From contig JAUNCZ010000007.1 of assembly GCA_030526405.1 (NCBI GenBank), positions 1-64,000 on the forward strand: DNA of 64,000 bases, written 5' to 3'. Origin of the DNA: Lachnospiraceae bacterium. Lineage in GTDB: Bacteria; Bacillota; Clostridia; Lachnospirales; Lachnospiraceae. A program made the translations under genes and the position numbers. Shown piece after piece: positions 25,259-34,978 of this stretch. The notes beneath the pieces are model-generated. The model worked only from the letters and a program-made list of their open reading frames with translations, ran no database searches and was not told the origin of the DNA. The stretch's first letter is position 1. Each line of letters opens with the position of its first letter.

Positions 25259-26662
25259 ATGAACGAAACACAAGATTTTGTTGTAAGAGACGCCCGCAAG
25301 CTGGGCACTCCGAAGATGATCCTTCTTGGCTTCCAGCATCTGTTTGCCATGTTCGGTGCCACCATTCTGGTTCCGATTCTGGTGGGCGGCTACTTTAAAG
25401 AGGCCACAGGGGAGGCTCTCACCTCCGGTCTTACCGTATCTGTCACTCTGTTCTGTGCCGGTGTGGGAACTCTTCTGTTCCATCTGTGCACAAAATTCAA
25501 GGTTCCTGCCTTTTTAGGCTCTTCCTTTGCATTTCTGGGAGGTTTTGCCACCGTTGCCAACCTGTCCGCCGGAAAATTTGCGGATATGGGTGCCAATGAG
25601 AAGGCAGCCTACGCCTGCGGAGGAATCCTTGTTGCAGGCTGTCTCTACTTTGTTCTGGCTCTGATCATCAGCCTGGTGGGAGTAAAACGCGTAATGCGCT
25701 TCCTTCCTCCTATCGTTACTGGTCCTATCATCATCTGTATCGGACTGTCTCTGGCTGGTTCTGCCATCAACAATGCCTCCACCAACTGGCTTCTGGCCAT
25801 CATTGCCCTTGTGGTGATCATCATCTTCAACATCTGGGGCAAGGGTATGTTCAAGATCATCCCGATCCTGATGGGTGTTGTCATCTCTTATATCTGTGCA
25901 CTGATCTTCCATGCACTGGGAATGACAAATCCGGACGGCAGCGCAATCTTCGATTTTGCCACAGCAGCATCCTCCAGCTGGGTGGGGCTGCCTCATTTCC
26001 AGATCTGCAAATTTGATATCACTGCAATTCTGGTTATGGCCCCCATCGCCATTGCTTCCATGATGGAGCATATCGGTGATATGTCTGCCATCTCCGCTAC
26101 AGTGGGTGAGAATCTTATCGAGGATCCAGGTCTGAACAGAACCCTTCTGGGTGACGGTATTGCCACAGCCTTTGCAGGACTGCTGGGCGGACCTGCCAAT
26201 ACCACCTACGGAGAGAACACCGGTGTTCTGGAGCTGTCCAAGGTATACGATCCCCGTGTCATCCGTCTGGCGGCTGTATTTGCCATCGTTCTGTCCTTCA
26301 TTCCGAAGTTCTCAGATCTGATCTCCACCATGCCTTCTGCCATCATCGGAGGCGTTTCCTTCATGCTTTACGGTATGATCTCCGCCATCGGTGTGAGAAA
26401 TGTGGTTGAGAATCAGGTGGATCTCACAAAATCCAGAAACCTGATCATTGCAGGTGTTATCTTTGTCTGCGGTCTTGGCTTCACCAACGGACTGACCTTT
26501 ACAGTGGGCGGTGCTTCCATCACTCTGACAGGTCTGGCCATCGCAGCCATCGCCGGTATTCTTCTGAATGCCATCCTTCCAGGCAATGATTATGAGTTCG
26601 GAAAGAATGCAAAGGGCGACCGAAGCCGCGGTGTATACGTATCCAACACAGACGGAAAATAA
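25259..26662 (+). CDS. uraA: Uracil permease (NCS2 family)
   Basis: 467 residues with about 14 membrane segments. The LGFQHLFAMFGATILVPILV start and AEHIGD-like MMEHIGDMSAISATVGENL block, followed by LLGDGIATAFAGLLGGPANT and TYGENTG, are the nucleobase:cation symporter-2 signature. The pairing with upp 84 bases downstream supports uracil as substrate. RBS GAGAGGGG upstream. Confidence 0.94.
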   Translation: MNETQDFVVRDARKLGTPKMILLGFQHLFAMFGATILVPILVGGYFKEATGEALTSGLTVSVTLFCAGVGTLLFHLCTKFKVPAFLGSSFAFLGGFATVANLSAGKFADMGANEKAAYACGGILVAGCLYFVLALIISLVGVKRVMRFLPPIVTGPIIICIGLSLAGSAINNASTNWLLAIIALVVIIIFNIWGKGMFKIIPILMGVVISYICALIFHALGMTNPDGSAIFDFATAASSSWVGLPHFQICKFDITAILVMAPIAIASMMEHIGDMSAISATVGENLIEDPGLNRTLLGDGIATAFAGLLGGPANTTYGENTGVLELSKVYDPRVIRLAAVFAIVLSFIPKFSDLISTMPSAIIGGVSFMLYGMISAIGVRNVVENQVDLTKSRNLIIAGVIFVCGLGFTNGLTFTVGGASITLTGLAIAAIAGILLNAILPGNDYEFGKNAKGDRSRGVYVSNTDGK

Positions 26663-26746
26663 TCAGGGATCTGAAGGCCATCAGTTGGAAGTTTTCTTCT
26701 TCTGATGTATTATTAAAGAAAACATGTATTAGAAAAGAGGGATTAT

Positions 26747-27391
26747 ATGGATTTTTACAACGAACCGAATATCGTAATTTCTAAGCACCCACTGATTCAG
26801 CATAAGATCTCCATCATGCGCAAAAAAGAGACAGGTACCAATGAGTTCCGCCGTCTCACAGAGGAGATTGCCATGCTGGAAGGCTTTGAAGCTCTGGCAG
26901 ATCTTCCACTGGCGGATGTGGAGGTGGAGACCCCCATTGAGACCTGTATGACACCAATGATTGCCGGCAAAACCCTTGCCATCGTTCCTATCCTCCGTGC
27001 AGGACTGGGAATGGTATCCGGCGTTCTGGCTCTGGTTCCATCTGCTAAAGTTGGTCACATCGGTATGTATCGAGATGAGGAGACCCATGAGCCCCACCCT
27101 TACTACTGTAAACTGCCAAGCCCCATTGAGGAGCGCCTGATTGTGGTAACAGACCCTATGCTGGCAACCGGTGGATCCGCCATCGATGCCATCAATCAGA
27201 TCAAGGCCCAGGGCGGCAAACAGATCAAGTTTATGTGCATCATCGCTGCTCCTGAGGGACTTGAGCGTCTGCACAAGGCACATCCTGATGTTCAGATCTA
27301 TGTGGGACATCTGGATCGTCAGCTGAACGAGGCTGCCTACATCTGTCCGGGACTGGGAGATGCAGGAGACCGTATCTTCGGAACAAAATAA
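26747..27391 (+). CDS. upp: Uracil phosphoribosyltransferase
   Basis: 214 residues. It converts uracil and PRPP to UMP. The PRPP loop is [16 protein letters not shown] (about 128-143), and [12 protein letters not shown] and [17 protein letters not shown] are family C-terminal blocks. It works with uraA in uracil salvage. A terminator follows at 27473-27492. Confidence 0.96.
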   Translation: MDFYNEPNIVISKHPLIQHKISIMRKKETGTNEFRRLTEEIAMLEGFEALADLPLADVEVETPIETCMTPMIAGKTLAIVPILRAGLGMVSGVLALVPSAKVGHIGMYRDEETHEPHPYYCKLPSPIEERLIVVTDPMLATGGSAIDAINQIKAQGGKQIKFMCIIAAPEGLERLHKAHPDVQIYVGHLDRQLNEAAYICPGLGDAGDRIFGTK

Positions 27392-27472
27392 TAGTTTTAA
27401 ACGCAACAGCGCTGCTGCAGCAGCCCCTTCTTTGCATATTTGCCTGTTCTCCGATGTTCAGACAAAAGAAAA

Positions 27473-27492
27473 AAGCCCGTAAATTCGGGCTT
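27473..27492. terminator. Bidirectional terminator between upp and tRNA-Thr
   Basis: AAGCCCG-TAAATT-CGGGCTT hairpin with an A-run on one side and a T-rich run on the other. Confidence 0.85.
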
Positions 27493-27516
27493 TCTTCATA
27501 TGGTGAAAAATATGTA

Positions 27517-27589
27517 AGCTGATAACGGGAATTGAACCCGTGACCTCCGCCTTACCAAGGCGACGCTCTACCGACTGAGCCATATCAGC
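27517..27589 (-). tRNA. tRNA-Thr (GGT)
   Basis: A 73-nt cloverleaf: acceptor GCTGATA/TATCAGC, anticodon loop TTGGTAA (anticodon GGT), T-loop TTCAATT, discriminator T. Confidence 0.94.
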
Positions 27590-27627
27590 TTAGTCTCGAA
27601 CAGGTTACCTGCTCGCTACATTTAAGG

Positions 27628-27656
27628 ATTCTAACAGAGTCCTGTTTGTTTGTCAA
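27628..27656 (-). promoter_or_regulatory. Promoter of tRNA-Thr
   Basis: Minus strand TTGACA (27651-27656), 17-base spacer, TAGAAT (27628-27633). Confidence 0.85.
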
Positions 27657-27767
27657 CAGTTATTGTTGGAATTTTTCAAAAAACTTTCAACAAATACTAT
27701 TTCCTGCTGAATATGGATCCGCTACCCTGTCATTTTCCGCTCTGCTTCCATTATAGAAAGATCTGTA

Positions 27768-28358
27768 TCACAGCAGGGCCTGTACCTTGGTGCGGATCCT
27801 GTTCAGTGCATTGTCCACTGATTTTGGGGTCTTATTCAGCTTCTCTGCAATCTGGTGATAATCCAGTCCCTGAAGATAGGCATCCAGCACCGCATTCTCA
27901 TAGGAACTTAAGGCCTTTTGGATCCTCTCGATCAGCGCACTGGTCCGTTCCTGATCCAGCATGATACGCTCGGGATTTGCCATGGTGGAGAGCATTCCCT
28001 CTCCCCCCTCTGTCTCCAGTTCTCCAAAGGAGATAGAGGAATTCAGTGGCTGATGCTTCTTTCTCTGGGAAGCATCGATTGCCGTCAGCATATACCTGGT
28101 GATGCACAGGGATGCAAAGGTTGCAAAGGACGCCTCTCTCTTGGGATCGTATTCCCGGATGGCCTTAAACAGACCCATCATTCCCTCCTGGAGGAGATCC
28201 TCCTGATCTCCTCCTGCAAGGAACAGGCTTCTTGCCCTCTTTTTCACCAGTGGTTTGTATTTTTCCAGCAGATATTCAATAATCTCTGATTCTCCCTGTC
28301 TGAGGCGCCGGATCAGCTCCTCGTCCTCCAGGGCGCTGTATTTATTCATAGTAATCAA
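27768..28358 (-). CDS. sigH: RNA polymerase sigma factor SigH-like
   Basis: 196 residues. Region 2 includes LLEKYKPLVKKRARSLFLAG and EDLLQEGMMGLFKAIREYD; region 4 ends with YHQIAEKLNKTPKSVDNALN, a helix-turn-helix. The match to SigH (entry into sporulation in Firmicutes) is supported by the conserved location after cysS-mrnC-rlmB, as in other Firmicutes. The TTG at 28358 has AGAGG 5 bases upstream; an ATG three codons in is the alternative start. Confidence 0.88.
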   Translation of the reverse strand: MITMNKYSALEDEELIRRLRQGESEIIEYLLEKYKPLVKKRARSLFLAGGDQEDLLQEGMMGLFKAIREYDPKREASFATFASLCITRYMLTAIDASQRKKHQPLNSSISFGELETEGGEGMLSTMANPERIMLDQERTSALIERIQKALSSYENAVLDAYLQGLDYHQIAEKLNKTPKSVDNALNRIRTKVQALL

Positions 28359-28412
28359 TCTTTCCTCTGTTACAGGCAGAAATCCACTGCCTTCGGGAAA
28401 TGGCAGTTAACA

Positions 28413-29162
28413 TCAGCCTCTCTGTCTCACAATTTCGAAAGCCAGTACACCGGTTGCTACGGAAGCATTCAGGGAATCAATGTCACCCTTCATAGGGATA
28501 GATGCAATGAAATCGCATTTTTCCCGTACCAGGCGGCTGACACCGTCTCCCTCATTGCCGATCACAAGACCGATTGGACCCTTCAGGTCCAGATCATACA
28601 TACGGGTTCCACCCATATCGGCGCAGACAAACCAAAGACCCGCCTTCTTCAGGTCATCCAGTGTCTTGCCCATGTTGGTTACCTTTGCAACCGGGGTATA
28701 GTTCAGTGCTCCTGCAGAGGTTCTTGCCACGGTGGAGGTAAGACCTGCTGCTCTGTGTTTTGAGATGATCACACCGTGGGCTCCCGCCAGATTGGCTGTT
28801 CTGATGATGGCACCAAGATTATGGGGATCCTCAATTCCATCCAGCAGAATGATAAATGGGGGCTCTCCCTTCTCCCTTGCCTTCTCCAGAATATCCTCCA
28901 CAGTGGAATACTCAAAGGAAGCAACATCTGCGATGACGCCCTGATGGTTTCCTGTGTCAGACATCTGATTCAGGCGCTCCTTCGGCATATATTTGATGAT
29001 GGTATCATGCTTCTTCGCCTCCCGGATAATGGTCTGGATGGGACCGTCCTGAAGACCGGACTGCACATACAGTTTATCCACGCTTCTGCCGGAACGAAGA
29101 GCCTCCAGCACCGCATTGCGGCCTTCCAGTCTGTTTGGAGATTCATCCTCGTATTTTTTCAT
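28413..29162 (-). CDS. rlmB: 23S rRNA (guanosine-2'-O)-methyltransferase, SpoU family
   Basis: 249 residues. Substrate-binding N-terminal domain (RLEGRNAVLEALRSG) and a C-terminal SPOUT knot with NLGAIIRTANLAGAHGVI (motif 1), GLVIGNEGDGVSRLV (motif 2) and MKGDIDSLNASVATGVLAFE (motif 3). The start overlaps the mrnC stop by 4 bases, with AAAGGAGAG upstream. Confidence 0.94.
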   Translation of the reverse strand: MKKYEDESPNRLEGRNAVLEALRSGRSVDKLYVQSGLQDGPIQTIIREAKKHDTIIKYMPKERLNQMSDTGNHQGVIADVASFEYSTVEDILEKAREKGEPPFIILLDGIEDPHNLGAIIRTANLAGAHGVIISKHRAAGLTSTVARTSAGALNYTPVAKVTNMGKTLDDLKKAGLWFVCADMGGTRMYDLDLKGPIGLVIGNEGDGVSRLVREKCDFIASIPMKGDIDSLNASVATGVLAFEIVRQRG

Positions 29163-29590
29163 TTGCTGCTCTCCTTTGCTTGAATTCCTGCATACACCAG
29201 ATCCACGATCCGGTTATAGTCACCCTTCAGATAGAGATAGCCCATCACAGCCTCAAAGCCGGTGGCACGGCGATAATCCGTGATGCTGGCATTTTTGGCT
29301 GAGGTAAATGACTTTGCATTGCGACCTCTTTTGTAGATGCGCATCTCCTCCTCTGTAAAGATCTGCTCCAGAGACTCGATCATCAGAGACTGAGTCTCTG
29401 CCTTCACAAGGCTGCTGGCGCGTTTATGGAGCTTGTTCACCTGGGTATTGGCCTCCCGCACCAGAATGGTACGGATCACCAGCTCATAGATGGCATCACC
29501 AATATAAGCCAGTGTCAGAGGGGAATACTGATTGGGATCACAGTCCGGCAGGTGAAACAGCTCCTCTAATTTTTTCAGGCTCTCTGCCAT
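29159..29590 (-). CDS. mrnC: Mini-ribonuclease 3
   Basis: 143 residues, an RNase III-like catalytic domain without the double-stranded RNA-binding domain. [20 protein letters not shown] contains the catalytic Asp; a second acidic cluster is near the C-terminus ([17 protein letters not shown]). In Bacillus the enzyme matures 23S rRNA. It overlaps cysS by 16 bases and rlmB by 4, giving a tightly coupled unit. Confidence 0.94.
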   Translation of the reverse strand: MAESLKKLEELFHLPDCDPNQYSPLTLAYIGDAIYELVIRTILVREANTQVNKLHKRASSLVKAETQSLMIESLEQIFTEEEMRIYKRGRNAKSFTSAKNASITDYRRATGFEAVMGYLYLKGDYNRIVDLVYAGIQAKESSK

Positions 29591-30978
29591 ACGACACCTT
29601 CTCTTGTATCCTTCAGGATGATGCCCATCTCAAGAAGCTGATTTCTGATCTCGTCTGCTCTTGCGAAGTTTTTCGCCTTTTTCGCAGCGGTACGCTCCTG
29701 GATCAGAGCCTCGATATCAGCGTCCAGAACCTCCTCTTTCTTCTCAACGATCAGTCCAAGGATATCGCAGAGCTCTGTCAGCTCTTTTCTCACTGCCTCT
29801 GCAAATGCCTTTGAGCTGCCGCTTACTGCCTCTGTATTGGCAAATTTAACCAGCTCAAATACTGCTGCGATGGCATCTGCTGTATTCAGATCATCGTCCA
29901 TGGCCTCCTCGAATTTTGTTCTGAAGGCAGCCATCTCTGTCAGCTTTTTGCTCTCAGCCTCTGTGAGCTCAGCTGCTCCTGCCTCTGCGATTCTCTTCAG
30001 GGAATCTGCACAGGTCACGATACGGTCCAGAGCATTTTTGGAAGACTCCATGATCTCCTGGCTGAAGTTGATCGGGCTTCTGTAATGTGCAGACAGCATG
30101 AAGAAACGCAGAACCTGCAGATCGTATTTCTCACCGATCTCACGAACAGTGAAGAAGTTGCCCAGAGATTTACTCATTTTGTGGTTATCAATGTTCAGGA
30201 ATGCGTTGTGCAGCCAGTATTTTGCAAAGATCTTTCCATTTGCACACTCGGACTGGGCAATCTCATTCTCGTGATGAGGGAAGATCAGATCCTCACCTCC
30301 GGCATGGATATCGATCTCATCACCCAGATATTTTTTGGACATAACGGAGCACTCAATGTGCCAGCCAGGTCTTCCCTCGCTCCATGGAGACTCCCAGGCA
30401 GGCTCCCCCTCTTTTTTCGGTTTCCAGAGAACAAAATCCAGTGGATCCTCTTTCTGGTCCTCACCTGTTACCAGGAGAGAACGTCCACCGGAACGCAGAT
30501 CATCCAGGTTTTTGTGGGACAGTTTTCCGTACTCATCGAATTTTCTTGTACGGAAGTATACGGTTCCGTTTACATCGTAGGCATAGCCCTTATCCATCAG
30601 AATCTGGATCATATCCAGCATTCCCTGGATCTCTCTGGTGGCCTGTGGATGGGTGGTGGCAGGTTTCACATTCATGTCTGCCATATCCTTTTTGCACTCT
30701 TTGATGAAACGCTCGGATACTTCCTCTGCAGGAACCCCCTCCTCGATGGATTTTTTGATGATCTTGTCATCCACGTCTGTGAAGTTGGATACAAAGTTTA
30801 CCTCATATCCCTTGTACTCCATGTAACGTCTTGCTGTATCAAATACGATCATTGGTCTTGCATTACCAATGTGGATAAAGTTGTATACGGTAGGTCCGCA
30901 CACATACATTCTTACCTTTCCTTCCTCAATAGGAACGAATTCTTCTTTTCTCTTAGTCAGTGTGTTGTAAAGTTTCAT
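29575..30978 (-). CDS. cysS: Cysteinyl-tRNA synthetase
   Basis: 467 residues, class [21 protein letters not shown] has the zinc-ligand Cys and [14 protein letters not shown] and [10 protein letters not shown] give the further zinc ligands; [15 protein letters not shown] is the KMSKS loop. It sits 44 bases after ispF. GAGGAGAA precedes the ATG. Confidence 0.97.
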   Translation of the reverse strand: MKLYNTLTKRKEEFVPIEEGKVRMYVCGPTVYNFIHIGNARPMIVFDTARRYMEYKGYEVNFVSNFTDVDDKIIKKSIEEGVPAEEVSERFIKECKKDMADMNVKPATTHPQATREIQGMLDMIQILMDKGYAYDVNGTVYFRTRKFDEYGKLSHKNLDDLRSGGRSLLVTGEDQKEDPLDFVLWKPKKEGEPAWESPWSEGRPGWHIECSVMSKKYLGDEIDIHAGGEDLIFPHHENEIAQSECANGKIFAKYWLHNAFLNIDNHKMSKSLGNFFTVREIGEKYDLQVLRFFMLSAHYRSPINFSQEIMESSKNALDRIVTCADSLKRIAEAGAAELTEAESKKLTEMAAFRTKFEEAMDDDLNTADAIAAVFELVKFANTEAVSGSSKAFAEAVRKELTELCDILGLIVEKKEEVLDADIEALIQERTAAKKAKNFARADEIRNQLLEMGIILKDTREGVVWQRA

Positions 30979-31022
30979 AGTTTTCTCCTCTTTCGATCAG
31001 TTTTCTGTAGTCCGATCTCTTT

Positions 31023-31559
31023 TTATATCTTCTGACAGCCGCAGCAGCTCTCACATTTGCCGCCCATGCCGGAGTTCAGATCCTCCAGGGCAGGTTTAAT
31101 GGAACAGATTGCCTGGGCTGCGATTCCCTCGCCTGATCCTGTAAATCCCAGGCCCTCCTCTGTGGTGGCCTTGATATTTACCTGATCCTCTGCCAGATGC
31201 AGAGTCTTTGCCACATTGCTTCGCATCTCATCCAGATAAGGACGGAGCTTTGGACGCTGGGCAATGATGGTTGCATCAATATTTTCAATAATGTAGAGCT
31301 TCTCCTCCAGAAGTTCTCCCACTCTCTCCAGCAGCTTCAGGCTGGAGATGCCTTTGTAGGCAGCATCGGAATCCGGAAAATGATACCCGATATCGTTCAG
31401 AGCTGCTGCTCCCAGCAGCGCATCCATAATGGCGTGAAGAGCCACATCTGCATCAGAATGACCAAGCAGTCCCTTTTCATAGGGAATCTCCACGCCGCAG
31501 AGAATCAGTTTTCTGTCCTCCACAAGACGGTGTACGTCATAGCCTGTTCCTACTCTCAC
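31023..31559 (-). CDS. ispF: 2-C-methyl-D-erythritol 2,4-cyclodiphosphate synthase with Cys-rich tail
   Basis: 178 residues. It forms the cyclodiphosphate in the MEP isoprenoid pathway. [11 protein letters not shown] holds the metal-binding Asp and His; [20 protein letters not shown] and [11 protein letters not shown] are family motifs. The usual family length is about 155-160. Here about 18 extra residues end in [13 protein letters not shown], with four Cys in seven positions, which looks like a metal-binding or redox tail. No ispD is adjacent. RBS AGGAGGTA upstream. Confidence 0.94.
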   Translation of the reverse strand: MRVGTGYDVHRLVEDRKLILCGVEIPYEKGLLGHSDADVALHAIMDALLGAAALNDIGYHFPDSDAAYKGISSLKLLERVGELLEEKLYIIENIDATIIAQRPKLRPYLDEMRSNVAKTLHLAEDQVNIKATTEEGLGFTGSGEGIAAQAICSIKPALEDLNSGMGGKCESCCGCQKI

Positions 31560-31662
31560 AAGTGTACCTCCTGTATGAATATCCTAATATACCGGTGCGG
31601 CAGCCTACAACAGACTGACCGCTAAACCAGGAAAATCTCTCTTTTCTGCCTTTAAAGCAGCT

Positions 31663-32682
31663 TTAATTGAAACCGAAGAGCTTCTGGGCTCCCTTATACA
31701 TGACCTGGAACACCAGTCTTCCCGGTTTACCCGGCAGATTTGTAAAAATACCAGTTGCTGCATAGCGACAGTTTCTGTAAGCACGGATATCGCTTTTCTT
31801 CAGCATACGCCACAGTTCTTTTTTCTTCTTCAGAGCCTCCGGCTTTCCGGAACGGATCAGCATGGCGGAGGAAACAGTCATGATAATGCTCAGATAATGG
31901 ATCATATATCTTCTCTGTTTTCCCTTCAGACCGCGGCAGGAATGCATATACTGGATCATCAGCTTGTTTACCTTCAGCTGCTGCTCGATACGTCCAATCA
32001 TAACACTCTCATTTACAGACTGATCCGGACGACCGATATAATATCTGTAGAAATCCACATCCAGATAATACATGGTCTGGATCATGGAATATGGAACAAA
32101 TGCAAACAGATTATCCACATAGAAGGTGTGCTCCGGCAGCTGCAGTTTCACATCACGAAGCAGCTGGGTGCGCACGATCATGGAGTGCATCAGCACATAT
32201 TTTGTCATGGGGATGCGCTTCAGTTCATCCCAGCCAAAGATCTTATTCTTCGGGAACATGTCAGGATAGCGCATAACCTTCTTTCTCTTTGCACCCTCTT
32301 TTTCATATACATAATTGGAAAGAAGAAGATCCGGTGTCTCCTCATTCTCAACAAATCCCCTCAATGTATCCAGAATTGCGCTGTAGGCCTCCGGATCCAC
32401 CCAGTCATCGCTGTCCACAACCTTAAAATACAGGCCTGTGGCATTGGCCATACCGGTGTTCACCGCACCTCCGTGTCCCTTATTGGGCTGGTGAATAGCC
32501 TTAACGATTGTAGGATATCTTTCCTGATACTCATCTGCGATCTCTGCGGTATTATCCTTCACAGAACCATCATCCACGATCAGGATCTCCACCTCCTCGC
32601 CTCCCGGCAGAAGAGATTCGATACAGTTTCTCATATATGCAGAAGAGTTATAACATGGAATTGCAATAGTCAGCAGTTTCAT
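31663..32682 (-). CDS. Family 2 glycosyltransferase
   Basis: 339 residues. The GT-A fold start LTIAIPCYNSSAYMRNCIES, the VDDGSVKDNT motif and KVVDSDDWVD (DxD) identify a GT2 enzyme. The C-terminal half is basic and may contact the membrane (LSIIMTVSSAMLIRSGKPEA). The start at 32682 has GGAGATAG upstream and lies 1 base after the mutY stop. The acceptor is unknown; a cell-envelope polymer is a reasonable guess. Confidence 0.85.
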   Translation of the reverse strand: MKLLTIAIPCYNSSAYMRNCIESLLPGGEEVEILIVDDGSVKDNTAEIADEYQERYPTIVKAIHQPNKGHGGAVNTGMANATGLYFKVVDSDDWVDPEAYSAILDTLRGFVENEETPDLLLSNYVYEKEGAKRKKVMRYPDMFPKNKIFGWDELKRIPMTKYVLMHSMIVRTQLLRDVKLQLPEHTFYVDNLFAFVPYSMIQTMYYLDVDFYRYYIGRPDQSVNESVMIGRIEQQLKVNKLMIQYMHSCRGLKGKQRRYMIHYLSIIMTVSSAMLIRSGKPEALKKKKELWRMLKKSDIRAYRNCRYAATGIFTNLPGKPGRLVFQVMYKGAQKLFGFN

Positions 32683-32683
32683 T

Positions 32684-33784
32684 CTATCTCCTTTCGGGCC
32701 GCTCCGGACCCAGTTGCAGCTGCAGACAGCGGGCATATGCAGAAAATGCCGATGGAATGGCATACTTCTCTTCTGCAGTTTTCACCTCTGCCAGCAGATA
32801 ATTCTCCCTCAGTTCCCCCTCAAAGGAGGCCACACGAATCAGATAGCCCTTCATGTGCCACTCCACATGGGAAAAAATATGTTTTGCAGGCTCCAGAGGC
32901 TGGATCTGTACCGGAAACAGTCCTGTATCCTCCACCCAGGCAAGCACCTGCTGCTCTGTCAGGTGTCCCTCCAGGTTTGGAAACTCATACAGGCCTGCCA
33001 GAAGTCCTGTATCGGGACGTTTGTGCAGCGCGATCCGCTCTCCATCCTGCACCAGAAGGATCGTCCGATCCTCCAGTCTTCTTTTCAGTTTTTTTGTTTT
33101 TACGGGATAGGCAGTCTCCTCACCCCTCTCATGAGCCTTGCAAAGCTCCTTCAAAGGACAGCTGTCACAGAGCGGCTCTCCTCCCGGAAGGCAGATTCCT
33201 GCCCCCAGATCCATCCAGGCCTGATTCAGATCTCCCGGTTTCTCCCTGATGGCATCGGCACACTCCTCTGCGTTCATCATCTCCAGAAGACGCTTTTCCG
33301 CATTCTTTTTCACTGACTGCTTTGCAATATCTGAAGGGTCCGCCTCCAGTCTGGTGAGAATACGGAGCACGTTGCCATCCACAGCAGGCACAGCCCTGCC
33401 AAAGGCAATGGAGGCAATGGCACCGGCTGTGTAGGAGCCGATTCCCGGCAATGCCAGCAGTTCTTCATACTCCGATGGCATCTCGCCACCATACTGCTCC
33501 ACAATGATCTGTGCACTTTTCTGCAGGTTACGGACCCGGTTGTAATAGCCAAGACCCTCCCACAGCTTCAGCAGTTTTTCCTCCGGACATTCTGCCAGGT
33601 CCCTGACCGTAGGCAGTTCCGCAAGAAACCTCTGAAAATAGGGCTTCACCGCCTCTACTCTTGTCTGCTGCAGCATGATCTCTGATACCCAGATATAATA
33701 GGGATTGTTCCCCTCTCTCCAGGGAAGGGTTCTCTTATTTACTTGATACCACTCCAGTAATCTCGCCGCGGCTTCCTTCAGCAT
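32684..33784 (-). CDS. mutY: A/G-specific adenine glycosylase
   Basis: 366 residues. It removes adenine mispaired with 8-oxoguanine. HhH motif LLALPGIGSYTAGAIASIAF with catalytic Asp in AVDGNVLRI; catalytic Glu in QQTRVEAVKPY; [4Fe-4S] ligands follow Cys-X6-Cys-X2-Cys-X5-Cys in CLPGGEPLCDSCPLKELC. A NUDIX-like domain forms the C-terminal third. The ATG at 33784 has GGGAG 6 bases upstream and gives the usual short N-terminus; a longer in-frame reading reaches 33856. Confidence 0.94.
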   Translation of the reverse strand: MLKEAAARLLEWYQVNKRTLPWREGNNPYYIWVSEIMLQQTRVEAVKPYFQRFLAELPTVRDLAECPEEKLLKLWEGLGYYNRVRNLQKSAQIIVEQYGGEMPSEYEELLALPGIGSYTAGAIASIAFGRAVPAVDGNVLRILTRLEADPSDIAKQSVKKNAEKRLLEMMNAEECADAIREKPGDLNQAWMDLGAGICLPGGEPLCDSCPLKELCKAHERGEETAYPVKTKKLKRRLEDRTILLVQDGERIALHKRPDTGLLAGLYEFPNLEGHLTEQQVLAWVEDTGLFPVQIQPLEPAKHIFSHVEWHMKGYLIRVASFEGELRENYLLAEVKTAEEKYAIPSAFSAYARCLQLQLGPERPERR

Positions 33785-34232
33785 AGACATCTCCCATCTC
33801 GTAATATTTATAATCCCGGTCAGAAAAGGATACAGTTCCCCCTTCCCAGAATCCATACTGCCTTTATCATGCCATAAACGTCAAAAAATTTCCAGTAGAA
33901 CTTTACGCTTGCAAGAAAGAAGGCTTTTCTGTATTCTGATAACAGTTCACTGATATTCACTGTATTTGAACCATTACAAGCAGTCCCCCGCCTCTAAGAC
34001 GCAGAGGCGTAGGCGGGGGTAAAAGGGGGATGCTTGCATCAGCAGGAGTAAAAGCTCCTGCTGATGAGCTGCCAAAGGCAGCAATGGTTCATGAGCAAGT
34101 AGCGAAGCGGATTGCGAATGTCCGCTTTACATACAAACCTTTACTGGAATCCATACCTGGAAATCCTTCAGTGAACTGCCGTACCTGAACACTTCATTTT
34201 ACAAAGAAAGGTTACTAAAAAAGGTTTTTGAT
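33785..34232. other. Gene-free region with stacked hairpins
   Basis: No ORF with a ribosome site is seen. The region holds a CCCCCGCCT/AGGCGGGGG hairpin (33985-34019), a perfect 12-bp stem CATCAGCAGGAG/CTCCTGCTGATG (34037-34066), a GCTGCC/GGCAGC stem (34069-34082) and family-3 repeat copy 2. The stems lack T-runs, so they are not ordinary terminators. Confidence 0.6.
34081..34130 (-). repeat. Interspersed repeat family 3, copy 2
   Basis: On the minus strand: GTAAAGCGGACATTCGCAAT, CCGCTTCGCTACTTGCTCAT, GAACCATTGC. It matches 62871-62916 with about five differences. Confidence 0.75.
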
Positions 34233-34895
34233 ATGAAAAAGCCCATCAATTATTCACTTCCTGAGGGAATCGACAGCATCATCTACGATCTGGACGGAAC
34301 CCTGTGGGATTCTGTATCCGTTGTTGCCACTGGCTGGAACAAAGCCTTCCATAGCTTCCCTCAGTCAGCCTATCTCACTGTTACAGAGGATGATCTTCGT
34401 GGTCTCTTCGGAAAGACCATGGAAACCATCGGTCATATCCTTATGGATGGTCATGTGCCGGCAGAAGAGCAGCAGGAGATTCTGGATGCCTGCTACCCCG
34501 CTGAGGAGGAGGCTCTGGATGCCAATCCCCCTGCTCCCTATGAGGGTGTGGAGGAAAGCTTCCGTATTCTCTCAGAAAAATACAGGCTGTTCATCGTCAG
34601 CAACTGCCAGGCAGGCTACATCGAGTGCTTCCTGCGAAACACAGGTCTCGGCAAATATATCACCGATCACACCTGTCCCGGGGATACCGGCTACGAAAAA
34701 GCATACAATATCCGTCATATCATCGAAAAACACAACCTCTCCTCTGCCATCTACGTAGGTGACATCCAGGGGGACTGCAACGCCACAAGAGAGGCAGGAA
34801 TCCCCTTTGTGCACGCTGCCTATGGATTCGGAGAGGTGGAGAAACCGGATGCAGTGATCTACAGCCCTATGGGACTCACTGAGCTGCTGCCATAA
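34233..34895 (+). CDS. HAD-superfamily hydrolase (phosphoglycolate phosphatase-like)
   Basis: 220 residues. Motif I IIYDLDGTLWDSVS (nucleophile and acid/base Asp), motif II FIVSNCQAG, and motif IV YVGDIQGDCNATREAGIPFV. The helical cap between motifs I and II makes it a subfamily IA enzyme. The physiological phosphate ester is unknown. Monocistronic; the hairpin terminator at 34930 follows. Confidence 0.85.
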   Translation: MKKPINYSLPEGIDSIIYDLDGTLWDSVSVVATGWNKAFHSFPQSAYLTVTEDDLRGLFGKTMETIGHILMDGHVPAEEQQEILDACYPAEEEALDANPPAPYEGVEESFRILSEKYRLFIVSNCQAGYIECFLRNTGLGKYITDHTCPGDTGYEKAYNIRHIIEKHNLSSAIYVGDIQGDCNATREAGIPFVHAAYGFGEVEKPDAVIYSPMGLTELLP

Positions 34896-34929
34896 AAAGC
34901 GGTCTGGGCTGTCTTCTGATGATAAAAGA

Positions 34930-34968
34930 AAGGTGCTGCCACAGCGATTGCTGCGACAGCACCTTTAA
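34930..34968. terminator. Bidirectional terminator
   Basis: AAAGGTGCTG-C-ACAGC ... GCTG-GACAGCACCTTT hairpin between convergent genes. Confidence 0.8.
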
Positions 34969-34978
34969 ATATGCATTA

